Origin: Siderastrea siderea
Lineage: Eukaryota; Cnidaria; Anthozoa; Scleractinia; Rhizangiidae
DNA: 64,000 nucleotides
Direction: 5' to 3'
NCBI GenBank assembly: GCA_964030785.1
Contig: OZ034970.1
Span: forward strand, 37,247,401-37,311,400
Below the pieces are notes generated by a model. That model made no database searches. It was given only the letters and a program-made list of their open reading frames with translations, and was not told the DNA's origin. A program made the position numbers and the translations under genes. Positions 21,500 through 34,040 of the stretch are shown here, piece by piece (positions within the stretch are counted from its first letter, which is position 1; each line of letters opens with the position of its first letter).

Positions 21500-22124
21500 G
21501 TAAATATGCGATTTTGTTGACTGGTATTACAAATATTTTAAAAACTTGAAGCAGCCTTGCAGATTAGTCCTTAGGAGAACTTAAAGGTGGTGTTAAAGTA
21601 AATAACGTTTCGTTAAACTTGTCTTGCAACAAAATGTTTACACAAATTGAGTGGAAACGCTGTTAATTGCGTCTGCAATGAAACATACTCTGCAACGACA
21701 TCCTACGTACTTTTTTTTCGCGTAGCCGAAATTTTTGCATTGAGTAGCATCGGCAGTTACGGTAACGGAAAATCTGCAACTTTTGTCGCAATTTTGTAGC
21801 AAGACAAACTGGATGAAACCTAATGGAAACTGCCATGATCAAGCTAAGTCCCGGATATGGTTGGTTTTGCATTTACTTTGAAACAACAATACAACACACA
21901 GACACAGTAATTTTGTTTGCTATGATTGGTTGCCGGTAGGATCTTCGACGATTTTTAAACCAGATCGAGAATTGCCGAAAGCCAAAACCATTTATATAAA
22001 AATGGGATTTTAAACTGACTCAGCCTTCCTACGTTACATTTGGAGAGAGAAGCTAAAAGCGGGTCTTCACAGTTTTGCTACTAGCATACAACACTAACCA
22101 CCAATACGCCCATCCTTATTACAG
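21500..22124 (+). other. Nav intron between S3-S4 and S5-pore (copy A)
   Basis: Non-coding, colinear with 33150-33770 in copy B, ends in CTTATTACAG. Confidence 0.7.
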
Positions 22125-22394
22125 GTAGTTGTGAATGCACTGTTTGCCGCTATTCCAGGGATTGGAAATGTATTGTTAGTGTCCCTCCTCTTCTGGTTGA
22201 TATTCAGCATCCTTGGAGTTCATCTCTTCGCTGGAAAGTTTTACAAATGAGTGGACGAAAACAATGAGCTGTTGCCCGCAAGTGTAATCCCCAACAAAGC
22301 GGAGTGTCTTAAGTACCCTGATGAATATCGTTGGGTTAATTCCAAAGTGACATTCGATAATGTGTTTGCTGGGTTCCTCGCGCTGATCCAAGTG
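22125..22394 (+). pseudogene. Nav channel exon, domain III S5-pore (copy A, stop codon)
   Basis: 90-codon exon, phase 0, donor GTGAGT. It reads [12 protein letters not shown], then [20 protein letters not shown] (S5) and the pore turret with WVNSKVTFDNVFAGFLALIQ. Codon 42 is TGA (22248-22250), where copy B has TGC (Cys). The exon is therefore nonsense-mutated after S5, and any transcript including it would be truncated. Confidence 0.87.
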
Positions 22395-22594
22395 GTGAGT
22401 GAGTTTTTCAGTCAAACAAGTTACAAAATATTATTTGCACGTTATCAAGGCGATTTAAGGAGTGAAAAAAATTCTCAACAACAGATCTTAGTAAAGTCAA
22501 CGCTAGTACAAAAAATAATAATAATAATAATGATAATAAATAAGCTTGTAACCGTATCATCACCATCATCATCATCATCATCATCATTATTTTT

Positions 22595-25500
22595 ACCAGG
22601 AGACTATGTCTCTATATTTTTATTTGGTACTGTGTACCACGGGACTGCGTCCCTTCATTGTTTGTTTTGGTACTGTGTCCCTAGTATTCTCTTGGTACTG
22701 TGTACCCTGGGACTGCGTCCCTAAATTGTTTTTTTCGGTAATGTGTACCGTGGGGACTCTGTCCCTAGTATTCTCTTGGTACTGTGTACCCTGGGACTGC
22801 GTCCCTAAATTGTTTTTTCGGTAATGTGTACCGTTTGGACTCTGTCCCTAGTATTCTCTTGGTACTGTGTACCCTGGGACTGCGTCCCTAAATTGTTTTT
22901 TTTCGGTAATGTGTACCGTGGGGACTCTGTCCCTAGTATTCGCTTGGTACTGTGTACCCTGGGACTGCGTCCCTAAATTGTTTTTTCGGTAATGTGTACC
23001 GTTTGGACTCTGTCCCTAGTATTCTCTTGGTACTGTCTACCCTGGGACTGCGTCCCTAAATTGTTTTTTTCAGTAATGTGTACCGTGGGGACTCTGTCCC
23101 TAGTATTCTCTTGGTACTGTGTACCCTGGGACTGCGTCCCTAAATTGTTTTTTCGGTAATGTGTACCGTTTGGACTCTGTCCCTAGTATTCTCTTGGTAC
23201 TGTGTACCCTGGGACTGCGTCCCTAAATTGTTTTTTTCGGTAATGTGTACCGTGGGGACTCTGTCCCTAGTATTCTCTTGGTACTGTGTACCCTGGGACT
23301 GCGTCCCTAAATTGTTTTTTCGGTAATGTGTACCGTTTGGACTCTGTCCCTAGTATTCTCTTGGTACTGTCTACCCTGGGACTGCGTCCCTAAATTGTTT
23401 TTTCGATAATGTGTACCGTTTGGACTCTGTCCCTAGTATTCTCTTGGTACTGTGTACCCTGGGACTGCGTCCCTAAGTTGTTTTTTCGATAATGTGTACC
23501 GTTTGGACTCTGTCCCTAGTATTCTCTTGGTACTGAGAACCGTGGGACTGCGTCCCTAAATTGTTTTTTCGATAATGTGTACCGTGGGGACTCTGTCCCT
23601 AGTATTCTCTTGGTACTGTGTACCCTGGGACTGCGTCCCTAAATTGTTTTTTTCAGTAATGTGTACCGTGGGGACTCTGTCCCTAGTATTCTCTTGGTAC
23701 TGTGTACCCTGGGACTGCGTCCCTAAATTGTTTTTTTCAGTAATGTGTACCGTGGGGACTCTGTCCCTAGTATTCTCTTGGTACTGTGTACCCTGGGACT
23801 GCGTCCCTAAATTGTTTTTTTCAGTAATGTGTACCGTTTGGACTCTGTCCCTAGTATTCTCTTGGTACTGTGTACCCTGGGACTGCGTCCCTAAATTGTT
23901 TTTTCGGTAATGTGTACCGTTTGGACTCTGTCCCTAGTATTCTCTTGGTACTGTGTACCCTGGGACTGCGTCCCTAAATTGTTTTTTTCAGTAATGTGTA
24001 CCGTGGGGACTCTGTCCCTAGTATTCTCTTGGTACTGTGTACCCTGGGACTGCGTCCCTAAATTGTTTTTTTCAGTAATGTGTACCGTTTGGACTCTGTC
24101 CCTAGTATTCTCTTGGTACTGTGTACCCTGGGACTGCGTCCCTAAATTGTTTTTTTCAGTAATGTGTACCGTTTGGACTCTGTCACTAGTATTCTCTTGG
24201 TACTGTATACCCTGGGACTGCGTCCCTAAATTGTTTTTTTCGGTAATGTGTACCGTTTGGACTCTGTCCCTAGTATTCTCTTGGTACTGTGTACCCTGGG
24301 ACTGCGTCCCTAAATTGTTTTTTTCAGTAATGTGTACCGTTTGGACTCTGTCCCTAGTATTCTCTTGGTACTGTGTACCCTGGGACTGCGTCCCTAAATT
24401 GTTTTTTTCAGTAATGTGTACCGTTTGGACTCTGTCCCTAGTATTCTCTTGGTACTGTGTACCCTGGGACTGCGTCCCTAAATTGTTTTTTTCAGTAATG
24501 TGTACCGTTTGGACTCCGTCCCTAGTATTCTCTTGGTACTGTGTACCCTGGGACTGCGTCCCTAAATTGTTTTTTTCAGTAATGTGTACCGTTTGGACTC
24601 TGTCCCTAGTATTCTCTTGGTACTGTGTACCCTGGGACTGCGTCCCTAAATTGTTTTTTTCAGTAATGTGTACCGTTTGGACTCTGTCCCTAGTATTCTC
24701 TTGGTACTGTGTACCCTGGGACTGCGTCCCTAAATTGTTTTTTTCAGTAATGTGTACCGTTTGGACTCTGTCCCTAGTATTCTCTTGGTACTGAGAACCG
24801 TGGGACTGCGTCGATGAATTGTTTTTTCGATAATGTGTACCGTTTGGACTCTGTCCCTAGTATTCTCTTGGTACTGAGAACCGTGGGACTGCGTCCCTAA
24901 ATTGTTTTTTCGATAATGTGTACCGTGGGGACTCTGTCCCTAGTATTCTCTTGGTACTGTGTACCCTGGGACTGCGTCCCTAAATTGTTTTTTCGGTAAT
25001 GTGTACCGTTTGGACTCTGTCCCTAGTATTCTCTTGGTACTGTGTACCCTGGGACTGCGTCCCTAATTTGTTTTTTCGATAATGTGTACCGTGTGGACTC
25101 TGTCCCTAGTATTCTCTTGGTACTGTGTACCCTGGGACTGCGTCCCTAAATTGTTTTTTCGATAATGTGTACCGTTTGGACTCTGTCCCTAGTATTCTCT
25201 TGGTACTGAGAACCGTGGGACTGCGTCCCTAAATTGTTTTTTCGATAATGTGTACCGTGGGGACTCTGTCCCTAGTATTCTCTTGGTACTGTGTACCCTG
25301 GGACTGCGTCCCTAAATTGTTTTTTTCAGTAATGTGTACCGTTTGGACTCTGTCCCTAGTATTCTCTTGGAACTGAGAATCGTGGGACTGCGTCCCTAAA
25401 TTGTTTTTTTCAGTAATGTGTACCGTGGGGACTCTGTCCCTAGTATTCTCTTGGTACTGTGTACCCTGGGACTGCGTCCCTAAATTGTTTTTTTCAGTAA

Positions 25501-27750
25501 TGTGTACCGTTTGGACTCTGTCCCTAGTATTCTCTTGGTACTGTGTACCCTGGGACTGCGTCCCTAAATTGTTTTTTTCAGTAATGTGTACCGTTTGGAC
25601 TCTGTCCCTAGTATTCTCTTGGTACTGTATACCCTGGGACTGCGTCCCTAAATTGTTTTTTTCAGTAATGTGTACCGTTTGGACTTTGTCCCTAGTATTC
25701 TCTTGGTACTGTGTACCCTGGGACTGCGTCCCTAAATTGTTTTTTTCAGTAATGTGTACCGTTTGGACTCTGTCCCTAGTATTCTCTTGGTACTGTGTAC
25801 CCTGGGACTGCGTCCCTAAATTGTTTTTTTCAGTAATGTAAACCGTTTGGACTCCGTTCCTAGTATTCTCTTGGTACTGTGTACCCTGGGACTGCGTCCC
25901 TAAATTGTTTTTTTCAGTAATGTGTACCGTTTGGACTCTGTCCCTAGTATTCTCTTGGTACTGTGTACCCTGGGACTGCGTCCCTAAATTGTTTTTTTCA
26001 GTAATGTGTACCGTTTGGACTCTGTCCCTAGTATTCTCTTGGTACTGTGTACCCTGGGACTGCGTCCCTAAATTGTTTTTTTCAGTAATGTGTACCGTTT
26101 GGACTCTGTCCCTAGTATTCTCTTGGTACTGTGTACCCTGGGACTGCGTCCCTAAATTGTTTTTTTCAGTAATGTGTACCGTTTGGACTCTGTCCCTAGT
26201 ATTCTCTTGGTACTGTGTACCCTGGGACTGCGTCCCTAAATTGTTTTTTCGATAATGTGTACCGTTTGGACTCTGTCCCTAGTATTCTCTTGGTACTGTG
26301 TTCCCTGGGACTGCGTCCCTAAATTGTTTTTTCGATAATGTGTACCGTGGGGACTCTGTCCCTAGTATTCTCTTGGTACTGAGAACCGTGGGACTGCGTC
26401 CCTAAATTGTTTTTTCGATAATGTGTACCGTTTGGACTCTGTCCCTAGTATTCTCTTGGTACTGTGTACCCTGGGACTGCGTCCCTAAATTGTTTTTTTC
26501 AGTAATGTGTACCGTTTGGACTCTGTCCCTAGTATTCTCTTGGTACTGTATACCCTGGGACTGCGTCCCTAAATTGTTTTTTTCAGTAATGTGTACCGTT
26601 TGGACTCTGTCCCTAGTATTCTCTTGGTACTGTGTACCCTGGGACTGCGTCCCTAAATTGTTTTTTTCAGTAATGTGTACCGTTTGGACTCTGTCCCTAG
26701 TATTCCCTTGGTACTGTGTACCCTGGGACTGCGTCCATAAATTGTTTTTTTCAGTAATGTAAACCGTTTGGACTCCGTTCCTAGTATTCTCTTGGTACTG
26801 TGTACCCTGGGACTGCGTCCCTAAATTGTTTTTTTCAGTAATGTGTACCGTTTGGACTCTGTCCCTAGTATTCTCTTGGTACTGTGTACCCTGGGACTGC
26901 GTCCCTAAATTGTTTTTTTCAGTAATGTGTACCGTTTGGACTCTGTCCCTAGTATTCTCTTGGTACTGTGTACCCTGGGACTGCGTCCCTAAATTGTTTT
27001 TTTCAGTAATGTGTACCGTTTGGACTCTGTCCCTAGTATTGTCTTGGTACTGTGTACCCTGGGACTGCGTCCCTAAATTGTTTTTTTCAGTAATGTGTAC
27101 CGTTTGGACTCTGTCCCTAGTATTCTCTTTGTACTGTGTACCCTGGGACTGCGTCCGTAAATTGTTTTTTCGATAATGTGTACCGTTTGGACTCTGTCCC
27201 TAGTATTCTCTTGGTACTGTGTACCCTGGGACTGCGTCCCTAAATTGTTTTTTCGATAATGTGTACCGTTTGGACTCTGTCCCTAGTATTCTCTTGGTAC
27301 TGAGAACCGTGGGACTGCGTCCCTAAATTGTTTTTTCGATAATGTGTACCGTTTGGACTCTGTCCCTAGTATTCTCTTGGTACTGTGTACCCTGGGACTG
27401 CGTCCCTAAATTGTTTTTTTCAGTAATGTGTACCGTTTGGACTCCGTCCCTAGTATTCTCTTGGTACTGTGTACCCTGGGACTGCGTCCCTAAATTGTTT
27501 TTTTCAGTAATGTGTACCGTTTGGACTCTGTCCCTAGTATTCTCTTGGTACTGTGTACCCTGGGACTGCGTCCCTAAATTGTTTTTTTCAGTAATGTGTA
27601 CCGTTTGGACTCTGTCCCTAGTATTCTCTTGGTACTGTGTACCCTGGGACTGCGTCCCTAAATTGTTTTTTTCAGTAATGTGTACCGTTTGGACTCTGTC
27701 CCTAGTATTCTCTTGGAACTGAGAACCGTGGGACTGTGCCCTAAACAGTG
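22595..27750. repeat. Hairpin minisatellite array 2 (83/84-bp unit, higher-order repeats)
   Basis: Roughly 60 tandem copies of the same unit as array 1. Rare variants recur at fixed spacing: GTACTGTATACC at 25622 and 26543, ATGTAAACCG at 25836 and 26757, and GAGAACCG at 26381 and 27302. All three pairs are 921 bp apart, so an 11-unit block has been duplicated. It ends with the same degenerate terminal unit as array 1. Confidence 0.92.
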
Positions 27751-28168
27751 ATGTGTACTGTGTACCTTTCTTATTTTGGGGGGTAATTTTTTGCGGCCAC
27801 TGCATGATATTGCGGCGGAAGCTTTCTGCTCTGAGCCATTCATGCCACTAGCACGGCCGAGGTCATTGTGGACATTGTGTTTTGTACTGTGTCCCTGTGT
27901 CTCGTAGATTTTGTGTTACATACATCACAAGTTATATACATCGTGTTTTTGTGTTTGGCGGAGGTGATCCCCAATCTCCTTGGTACAGTGTTAATCCCTA
28001 AGCGAATTTTCTCTAAATATCTGATGTCTTTACAAGCATAAGGTAGAGAAACTTCTTTTAAAAGTGTATAATGTCTACCTAGATCGTAGAGTCTGCTCGA
28101 TCGATTTACACGAGAATCGGCAATGAACATGGGTACGAGAAACAAAGTTTTCGAGCCGAAACAATTAG
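27751..28168. other. Minisatellite flank in copy B
   Basis: Matches 12871-13478 with small indels. It holds no gene apart from the tail of the neighbouring pseudogene. Confidence 0.6.
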
Positions 28169-29214
28169 TTAAACAGCACTTGTTCTACTATAGTTCAAGT
28201 CCTTTCTTTTCGACGACGTTTCACGGTCAAAATGCGCGTACGGTACTATTGGAAGGTGACGGGATACCTTCAAGCAGTATGTTGACGAAAATAAGGCGTA
28301 ACGCGTTAATTGCTCTTTCAACTCCTTAAATATAGTGCGGTTTTTATAGACTGCCGGCGCTTGCTGTTGAATTTCTTCAACAAATATTCGCCACATGTCA
28401 TCAAAATGTTTCGCGTCCCGAGGATATTGACGATATTTAGGGTTTTTAGCTGTCACCGCTGCAAACAATAAAGCTTGACCTCGAAACTTGAGTTCAACGA
28501 GCGAAAAAATGCGTAAAGCAGAAATCCACCAACTTTTGTTGTCGTGCTGTGTACTGTATGGTAAAATGTGAGCAACAGCCTTATAATGAAACGCATGAAA
28601 GATAGCATCGAACCAGACAACGGGAAGAACCAAAGATGAGTCACTAACACCGCATATTAGCTTCCTTCTGTTTAAAGTACACTTTGCGCTGTTGTGCATC
28701 ATCTAGGACACCAACTGCGGGTTCGTAATCTAAAAGCCATTCTTCGATAGCTCTAATCGGCTGCATCTTCTTCATTTCTGGCGGTGTTAAGTCGTTAAAT
28801 GTCAGAGTAACATCATCATCTAAAAATATGTAATAATGATACGCCGGTGTTCTGTTCAGAGCGGTAAAATAAAGTGTATTTCGTCCTGATGACCAAGTAC
28901 TTTGCGGGTCGTAAACATAAGCTATGTGAGAAGGCGTTAACTCTTGGCACTGTTCTTTATAGCTCAACACTATAACATCGCAGTTGCAGGCTTCAGTGTC
29001 TCCAATCGAGGCATTGAGGTTTAAAGGAAGACATCATTCAGTTTGCGTAAGGTAAATAAAAGGCCTGAAGTCTGTTTCATTTTTCTCCACAGAACTTTCT
29101 TGGCGAAACGCGGGGCAAAATTACTTGCTTTTGAGATCAGGCTCTGTCTTTAAGTAGAAAAGGCTTCTAGCCTATGATGAAAACCAACGCAAAGAACCGA
29201 TGACGCAACTGCAT
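28169..29214 (-). pseudogene. Glycosyltransferase-like type II membrane protein, copy B (broken)
   Basis: Same gene as at 13479-14342. Here the region with YHYYIFLDDDVTLTFNDL (28644-28970) is intact, as is the C-terminus reading through to 28169. A 2-bp deletion near 28690 splits the frame after GVLDDAQ. A 14-bp deletion near 29168 destroys the transmembrane segment. The last part (FSSTYCLKVSRHLPIV ...) shows where the natural end lies. The lesions differ from those in copy A, so both copies broke independently after duplication. Confidence 0.5.
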
Positions 29215-31554
29215 CCTTTCATGTAATTCGTTATTCAGGACTTCTGCATGATCTACAACAGACAAGATTTGTCTTCTATGCGCCTCTACACAGCCGTCTC
29301 TCAGGCGGTGGAAGGAAAGAACTTTACTAAGCAAACGGCTGACCGTGGGAACCTACAGGGGAGAGGAGAGAAAATTGGGCTCAGTAGGATTGGAGACTGC
29401 GTTCGGAAACAGGCATCAGTTCTATACGCTATAGTAGCATAATATTGGCTCCCTAAAAAGGGGGGAATAAATTTGATTTAACCCTAATATGACACGGATT
29501 AATTTCTTGAGAAGTTGTAGTGCTACTACGATGTCAGTGGAGCGTAACACGTATAAATTGAGTTTATATGACGTAAATTAGCCACTGATGGAAATCTGTA
29601 GCACACTCATGGCGTGATCGGTGTTTCGAGCACATCGCTTAAGAAATATAGGCCAAAGCCGGCAAAATTTTTCATACTGCCTGTTTCCTTTGACTGGGTT
29701 CAGTAGCACACTCGTGTAAACTTGCATCAAGAGTGGGCTTACCTTTCGTTGGTTCGGTGGATTTCCGTCAAGATAAACTGAAGCAAACAATGTGAAAAAC
29801 TGGTGTAAATGCAAATGCGCAAAACTGATCCAAATCGCTGAAAAACATTAAACAATGGTTTCAAACTACTCTGAAGGCAAAATTAATGATTTGTTGTCGC
29901 TTATCTTTCTAGAGAATAGAAAAATATATTAAAATAAAAATATTCTAGAAATAGAATACAGAACTACCCTCTAGAAATTGGCTTTTCTTGGTGAACACTT
30001 TGTAATTAGTGCACACTTGAATCATTGTACCCTAATATTTAGCGGCAAACGGCTCATCGCTCTACGATTTGGATCAGGTTTGCGCATTTGCATTTACACC
30101 AGTTTCTGAATAACGAATTACATGAAAGGATGCAGTTGCATTCGGTTCTTTCCAGTGGTTTTCATCGAAAACCGTCCAGCTTGTCCTAGAATTCTTTTGA
30201 TCAGCGTTTGGTTGCCTAGACACTACACCGCTGACCAAAAAGCCCGAGGGTTCTGAAAATCACACCCTTCCTTACACCACTCCCCCCACCGCTGAATATA
30301 CCTCCCCACCCCCCAAGAAAACCGCTGCCGCAAATTTCTCTTTACTCAGGAACCCGTATCAAACTCAAACAAAGTAAACCATTAAAGGCTGAAAGATACT
30401 GACAAAAAATTCCGACGCATAGGTCCGTACTGCGTCCGCACAAAAATGAAAGAAAATTTTAGCCAGCATCTCGTATTGTGGGTACGGTTTGTATTCTTTT
30501 TCACCGTATGAAGCATTAATTATCATAAGTAGTTATGTCTCCAGTAGCATTTTCCCCGCGGATTCTCCGCCATAATGGGCGAAATCAATTCTGGCTATTT
30601 TAGATTTTCAGTGCTTCAATGATTACCTTAATGAGAAACGTGTTCACGAAGGAAAACCGATTTCTAGAAGGTGTCTCTGTATTATCTTTGGCAGACAACT
30701 CGGCGAGAGCACTTAAATTATCCCTCTTAAAACTCGCTCAGCCTGCTCAATTTTTATCGTCACCAGGTGTAAAAACACCTAAAAATATATCTGTTCACAA
30801 ATTTCCAGCTCGGTATCATCATTTGTGTTTAAAATACAGCCTCTTGAATTTTAGAAATTGTACCCAGTGCGTGACTAAAGATGGCGCTGTGACAATGCCG
30901 TCTCGTTTAAAAAAAAAAAGGTCTTTTCTCATGATTTTTGGCAGTTTGAACACTTCAAGTATGAAGAGAGGTGTTTATGTTTATATATACTAGCTCACGA
31001 GGGAAACGTAATCGCCGTCATAGCAAAAGTGAGTTCCAGATGTTTTCATTGATTTCCGGCCGCCATCAGTGGTGTCCCTTGGAAGGACACCAATATGGCG
31101 TTTGCATACTGAGCTCTATAAATTTCCATGGAACGTTTCGGCAAATAACTCAATCGTTTTTATCCCTACCACCCATCCTTTCCGGTTCAGATCTGATTTC
31201 TTTGCACTTCTGTTCAGTGACTTGACAAAATAATACTGATGATGCACTATTTCAGTCAAAGAAATACAAAGAGGTGATATTTTACATCTAGAATAGTTTT
31301 CGTTACCAAGCAAGCAGGCAAGCTCGACAATTTGTCTAGAAAAAGAAGGCTGTACTTTGGCTAACTACCCATATACATCAAATAGCATATCACGCTGTGA
31401 GCACTCTCAAAAGACAACAAAAGTGATGGATACATCAGACAGCTGTGTAGCATTGTTCCTAGGGGCGTAGCTAGCCTAAAAGGCATTAAACCAGGGATTA
31501 ACAAGAATTTATTTGAATTTTTCAGTAACCAAAAGGCCATTATTATTTCTTCTT

Positions 31555-31585
<31 letters not shown>

Positions 31586-31897
31586 TTATTATTATTATTA
31601 TTATTACTTTCTTTTCGTTGCTATTATTCTACACTTAATCCTCACCTTAAAAACGTTTGAAACCATGACATGGCATTTTTCGAGATGTGAACTCAATATT
31701 ACCCGAAATTTATACACGTGGTTGATGAAAACATTGTCGGGTAAATAGTATAAACCATGAACATTGGAATTCTTGGGAGGCAGCACTGGCATTCTTGGTA
31801 CTAAGTTACGTTTACTGATACTCGAGATATTTTCATTCCCAGATCTAGAAAGTTTTAATAGTAGATTCAGTCTTGTTGTGTTATTATAATGTGTAAG
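29215..31897. other. Intron-like duplicated sequence (copy B)
   Basis: Colinear with 14343-17037. It holds the same inverted-repeat pair and inverted start-exon fragment near 30050-30180 and a TTC microsatellite at 31546-31585. No gene seen. Confidence 0.6.
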
Positions 31898-31910
31898 GAA
31901 TCTGTAACTA

Positions 31911-32222
31911 ATAAATGTAAAGAAGATCCTCGCAGTTATTAACGCAACTTATGCAGTTGCGAAAAGAAAGCCTGAAAAAATCAGGCTTGCCGGGATTCGA
32001 ACCGTGACCTCTGCGATACCGGTGCAGCGCTCTAACCAATTGAGCTAACAAGCCAACTGGGAGCTGGTCATTAAATTGGTTCGTAATATACCCGGGAAAG
32101 ATGAAGATGAAATTATGAATATATGAAATTCATATATTTGAACTGCGGAATGAAGAAATAATAACTGCCAGGATCTTCTTTACATTTATTTCTTCATTCC
32201 GCAGTTCAAATATATGAATTTC
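31911..32222 (-). mobile_element. 312-bp tRNA-containing SINE/MITE-like element, copy B
   Basis: Identical length, and the same 13-bp duplication GAATCTGTAACTA (31898-31910 and 32223-32235), as copy A, so it predates the segmental duplication. The tRNA-like part is 32053-31984 (minus). Here the acceptor stem pairs well (GGCTTGT with GCAAGCC), while the T-stem is poorly paired, so it is a tRNA-derived promoter rather than a working tRNA. Confidence 0.75.
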
Positions 32223-32426
32223 GAATCTGTAACTAGAAGAAAGTTTTCAGCTTGCCAGGTAACCCTTGGGTCGTATCGTTCATGTATTATGCTCTTTAGC
32301 CCACAAGGTTTTTTTCCAATTGGTGTCTACACATACGGCACCGGTACTAAGACTAACACTGATAAAGTTAAAAGACATTTCTAAAAAGTTTTATCCGTCT
32401 GTGGAACCTTTTTTCCTGTTTTACAG

Positions 32427-32541
32427 GTTTTCGAAGACTTTCATCTGCACGAAAAGCCTACTCTTGCTAAGGCTTTGGATATACTTAACTACGTTTTTGC
32501 AGCAATTTTTACCGTGGAATTTATACTGAATGATTGTTTCG
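32427..32541 (+). pseudogene. Nav channel exon, domain III S1-S2 (copy B, 59-bp deletion)
   Basis: Acceptor and first 34 codons are as in copy A (VFEDFHLHEKPTLAKALDIL ...), but the sequence jumps from ATACTGA to the last codons before the donor. The exon is 115 bp instead of 174 bp. The loss of 59 bp removes the S2-S3 linker and shifts the frame. The donor GTAAAG is retained. Confidence 0.87.
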
Positions 32542-33038
32542 GTAAAGTTCTCTTACTTCCTTGTTGAAAATAAACCAGCCGGGATCAAATCCTTGGAAAC
32601 AGTTAATGCTGAAAAGGGACTCTTACTGACCAATAAAAATGCACACGAGCACCTAAAAAAATTAACCGTCATCCTGCTGCTCTCGAGGCACTAATAGCAA
32701 CTTGTTAAGAAAACCAACACATGTATAATGGCCTTCTGGAAGACACTGGGCGTGAAAAGGCAACCTTTGAAGCATAGTGCATGTTTTTATAATAAATCTT
32801 GTCAAGAGTTTAAGAAGAAAGACAGAGAAAGAGAAGGAACGAGGAACTGTGACTTGAAAATCGACATCGACACTTTTCTATGTTGGCGCCCTAAGTCAAT
32901 ACAGTGCGGTAGATCTGTGGAAGAGTCCCTTCCTCAACTTTGATTTTTGTTCATTTTAAGGAATATAAAATTTGAGAGAAGAAAGTTTCAAATTTTGAAG
33001 CATTTCTTTTAATATCCCGCTTTTAACATTTTTTCCAG

Positions 33039-33149
33039 ATTTCTACCGTCTGTGTTTTTGGGAATGAAAAATTATCTGCGTTTCGCTCCCTACGTACATT
33101 GCGGGCACTGAGACCGTTGAGGGCCATTTCAAGACTGGAAGGTATGAGG
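33039..33149 (+). CDS. Nav channel exon, domain III S3-S4 voltage sensor (copy B)
   Basis: 111 bp, phase 0, same S4 charge pattern ([19 protein letters not shown]). The only visible coding difference from copy A is [11 protein letters not shown] versus [11 protein letters not shown]. Intact. Confidence 0.88.
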
Positions 33150-33770
33150 GTAAATATGCGATTTTGTTGACTGGTATTACAAATATTTTAAAAACTTGAA
33201 CCAGCCTTGCAGATTAGTCCTTAGGAGAACTTAAAGGTGGCGTTAAAGTAAATAACGTTTCGTTAAACTTGTCTTGCAACAAAATGTTTACACAAATTGA
33301 GTGGAAACGTTGTTAATTGCGTCTGCAATGAAACATACTCTGCAACGACATCCTACGTACTTTTTTTTCGTGTAGCCGAAATTTTTGCATTGAGTAGAAT
33401 CGGCAGTTACGGTAACGGAAAATCTGCAACTTTTGTCGCAATTTTGTAGCAAGACAAACTGGATGAAACCTAATGGAAACTGCCATGATCAAGCTAAGTC
33501 CCGGATATGGTTGGTTTTGCATTTACTTTGAAACAACAATCCAACACACAGACACAGTATGTTTGCTATAATTGGTTGCCGGCAGGATCTTCGACGATTT
33601 TTAAACCAGATCGAGAATTGCCGAAAGCCAAAACCATTTATATAAAATTGGGATTTTAAACTGACTCAGCCTTCCCACGTTACATTTGGAGAGAGAAGCT
33701 AAAAGCGGGTCTTCACAGTTTTGCTTCTAGCATACAACACTAACCACCAATACGCCCATCCTTATTACAG

Positions 33771-34040
33771 GTAGTTGTGAATGCACTGTTTGCCGCTATT
33801 CCAGGGATTCGAAATGTATTGTTAGTGTCCCTCCTCTTCTGGTTGATATTCAGTATCCTTGGAGTTCATCTCTTCGCTGGAAAGTTTTACAAATGCGTGG
33901 ACGAAAACAATGAGCTGTTGCCCGCAAGTGTAATCCCCAACAAAGCGGAGTGTCTTAAGTACCCTGATGAATATCGTTGGGTTAATTCCAAAGTGACATT
34001 CGATAATGTGTTTGCTGGGTTCCTCGCCCTGATCCAAGTG
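33771..34040 (+). CDS. Nav channel exon, domain III S5-pore (copy B)
   Basis: Open through all 90 codons: [20 protein letters not shown], then [20 protein letters not shown] and Cys at the site that is a stop in copy A, followed by the turret and NVFAGFLALIQV with a GTGAGT donor. Sequence and position match S5 and the first half of the domain III pore loop of Nav channels. This is the copy expected to splice to the downstream filter exon. Confidence 0.88.

Larger units (their letters stand above)
11893..22557. repeat. Tandem segmental duplication, copy A
   Basis: Begins with the ATC microsatellite and ends where CTTGTAACCGTAT meets the next ATC microsatellite. Its content recurs in the same order and orientation at 22558-34203: microsatellite, minisatellite, glycosyltransferase-like pseudogene, 312-bp element and Nav domain III exons. 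Copy A differs by a LINE insertion (17750-20895), a short minisatellite (about 0.8 kb) and many small indels and substitutions. Confidence 0.9.

Noticed and set aside
23575..27722. Long open frames (up to about 294 codons) through the minisatellite on both strands
   Set aside because: They follow from the 84-bp period being a multiple of three and from absence of stops in the unit. They break wherever an 83-bp variant occurs, and no start context or conservation supports translation.
22595..27750. CRISPR-like array
   Set aside because: The whole unit repeats without unique spacers, and the context is eukaryotic.
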